A DNA stretch of 64,000 bases, from NCBI GenBank assembly GCA_905331475.1, contig CAJNYU010001571.1, positions 198,018-262,017 on the forward strand. The letters are read 5' to 3'. The notes below the pieces were generated by a model. The model saw only the letters and a program-made list of their open reading frames with translations, did not search any database and was not told the origin of the DNA. Both the position numbers and the translations under genes were made by a program. This document shows positions 62,701-64,000 of this stretch, piece by piece. The DNA is from Rotaria socialis. Lineage: Eukaryota; Rotifera; Eurotatoria; Philodinida; Philodinidae. Within the stretch, counting starts at the first letter, position 1. Each line of letters begins with the position of its first letter.

Positions 62701-63060
62701 CCATGTTGAAAAACCGGAGTAAAATTGACGGTTTACCGCGGTGTTACCACTCCGGTTACCGGCTCCCATCAACACAAATTTACCGCGGTAAACCTGGGGT
62801 TTCGGGAAACACCGCGGTTTACCGCCGGTGTTTTTCGATCAACCGGTTCGCTGAGCGTTTATAAAAAATTGTTGCTAAAAGTCATTGATCGGGCTATTTT
62901 AGGCATCTTTTTTTCCTATATGATGACGGTAACAAGAAGGGTACCGGAAAAACTAGCGGTTAACCGCGGTATTACCGCTCCGGTTACCGGCTCCCATTTC
63001 ATACAAATTTACCGCTTTTCTAAAATTACCGCGGTTTACCGCAAAAATTGAAGCGGTATT
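62700..63060 (+). repeat. GC-richer duplicated repeat with ACCGCGGT palindromes
   Basis: Two related blocks about 225 bp apart (62731-62795 and 62958-63022) share CCGCGGT-TTACC, CTCCGGTTACCGGCTCCCAT and ACAAATTTACCGC. ACCGCGGT-type palindromes occur several times. The stretch stands out from the AT-rich background. The open frame across it (62725-63051) reflects the repeat. Element type unknown. Confidence 0.65.
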
Positions 63061-63319
63061 CGCGACATGGGCTCAGTTTTTAACGCTGATTCTGAATCTG
63101 ATAGTAGTTTTGAACTAAATCGTAGGTTTCTAACGAAACATCCCCTGAAAAACGTCTCAAAATGCACAAAAACTGCATCCAGAAATCAAATTGCCTAGTT
63201 TCTCATGATAATTTTGGTGTTCAGATATTCTAGAATGGCTCATATGTCTCATGTACTTTTTTCAGCACACATAACTCTCGGATGAAATCCGAAGTTTCCA
63301 CATTTATTATTTCCCTAAT

Positions 63320-63415
63320 ACGCTCTCCCCCAGCGACTCCTCGAGGAGTCCCTGTCGTGAATCCCGGGGGATTTGTCAGGGGACTTCCTGGGGATTCTTC
63401 TAGGGAGAGTTGACT
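63320..63415. repeat. Small GC-rich foldback
   Basis: Starts CGCTCTCCCCCAGCGACTCC and ends CTAGGGAGAG, giving a short inverted CTCTCCC pair, with an internal perfect palindrome GACTCCTCGAGGAGTC and repeated GGGGATTC/GGGGACTTC words. Probably a small MITE or its remnant. Confidence 0.5.
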
Positions 63416-63449
63416 AGGGTTTGTTTTACATTCGATTCAACATTATTGT

Positions 63450-63891
63450 ATTAATACGACGCGCAGTATAGCATTTCTGTAGTCGGTCGCAAGTTTTATT
63501 TTTCTTTTTCTTTCTCGACTGTGACGATTTTAGATAGAAGCGATGCCTGTGTTGATGATATTACACTTTATTTAACTCTTCAAATCATAAATCGCCTCGA
63601 TTACATATAAAGCACACGCTTAAATACTCAACCATTTGAGAGAACGAAGAAGAAGGATAGATAAAGATAAATGTAAAGGACAGAAAGATGAAGGCCATAG
63701 GTATGATGAGAATAAATGGCACCCTAAGACCAAATCTTATGTATAGTTTACACTCGAACGAGAGCATTACACCCCCGGATGGAATTTGGACGCTCTCCGC
63801 ATATAATCGTTACATCGACGTACTCATCTTTTTCGTCGTTTTGTGACCCGATGATCTCGACAACACAAAATGGTAGAAAAGTAGTTAAAAC
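63450..63891 (+). repeat. Dispersed repeat copy split by a 295-bp insertion
   Basis: Pieces 63450-63519 and 63815-63891 are contiguous in the inverted copy at 35920-36080. Agreement ends sharply at 63891, after GTAGTTAAAAC. Confidence 0.75.
63515..63819. mobile_element. Solo-LTR-like insertion (295 bp) with 5-bp target duplication
   Basis: The element 63520-63814 starts TGTGACGATTTTA and ends TATAATCGTTACA, i.e. TG...CA ends with an imperfect inverted repeat (11 of 13). It is flanked by TCGAC at 63515-63519 and 63815-63819. The same site is uninterrupted in the copy at 36016-36020. It contains a TATAAAG (about 63606) and an AATAAA (63711), as expected for promoter and polyadenylation signals of an LTR. 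Size, ends and 5-bp duplication fit a solo LTR; a MITE cannot be excluded. No internal retroelement genes adjoin it. Confidence 0.75.
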
Positions 63892-63925
63892 AAGGGGGAA
63901 AGTGCTGGCTCCAAGCACCAAAATT

Positions 63926-64000
63926 TACTATAAAGTGCTGAAGGTGCTGAACAGGTGCCGGAGGTGCTGAGCAGGTGCTGAAGGTGCTGAATAGGTGCTG
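63926..64000 (+). repeat. Short tandem repeat of GGTGCTGAA-type units, cut by window end
   Basis: The word AGGTGCTGAA and variants (AGGTGCCGG, AGGTGCTGAGC) repeats at 8-11 bp spacing, with an alternating 19-bp higher pattern (AAGGTGCTGAACAGGTGCC). It continues beyond the window. Confidence 0.75.

Overview
The window looks like nuclear DNA of a small AT-rich metazoan, most likely a bdelloid rotifer (Rotaria or Adineta type). The genes are animal orthologues cut by many GT-AG introns, mostly 48-70 bp with a few of 0.5-1.1 kb. Intergenic DNA is very AT-rich, and the right half carries decayed mobile elements. No bacterial-style operon, CRISPR array, rRNA or complete tRNA was seen. The organism call is an inference. 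The gene identities come from reading exon translations against remembered family sequences, not from a search.

Left half (about 1.4-31.5 kb): gene-dense. In order: cullin-3 (CUL3, +); a CABIT-domain protein (+) convergent with a GPR180/TMEM145-type seven-helix receptor (-); succinate-hydroxymethylglutarate CoA-transferase (SUGCT, +); then four minus-strand genes about 100-130 bp apart, transcribed in the order MRPL10, UBE2G2, METTL17, ATG9; then, from the opposite side of the MRPL10 promoter region, a Rac-type GTPase (+) and a CKS1/2 homologue (+). Where all exons were joined, the total is a whole number of codons (CUL3 766 aa, CABIT protein 562, SUGCT 404, UBE2G2 165, Rac 201, CKS 76).

Right half (about 31.5-64 kb): gene-poor and repeat-rich. 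It holds a decayed ~60-bp minisatellite (33.2-33.9 kb) and a degenerate DIRS-type tyrosine-recombinase retrotransposon (36.7-42.1 kb). The retrotransposon is itself interrupted by a 753-bp inverted-repeat transposon with a perfect 8-bp target duplication, and by a 323-bp foldback element. Further foldback or MITE-like elements lie at 42.7, 44.8, 49.1, 51.8, 58.4 and 59.4 kb. A 295-bp solo-LTR-like insertion at 63.5 kb has a matching empty site at 36.0 kb inside this same window. Only two candidate host genes are seen here: a small single-pass membrane protein at 54.8-55.1 kb and an unrecognised three-exon 281-aa protein at 61.1-62.1 kb.

The genes do not form one pathway. Local themes are ubiquitin transfer (CUL3, UBE2G2), mitoribosome (MRPL10, METTL17) and autophagy/signalling (ATG9, Rac). 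The tight four-gene array, with splice-acceptor-like AG directly before two of the start codons, is the best candidate for coordinated (operon plus trans-splicing) expression. I found no convincing wholly new system. The clearest new observations are the nested transposons, the solo LTR with its empty site, a possible alternative CUL3 first exon, and the unrecognised 281-aa gene.
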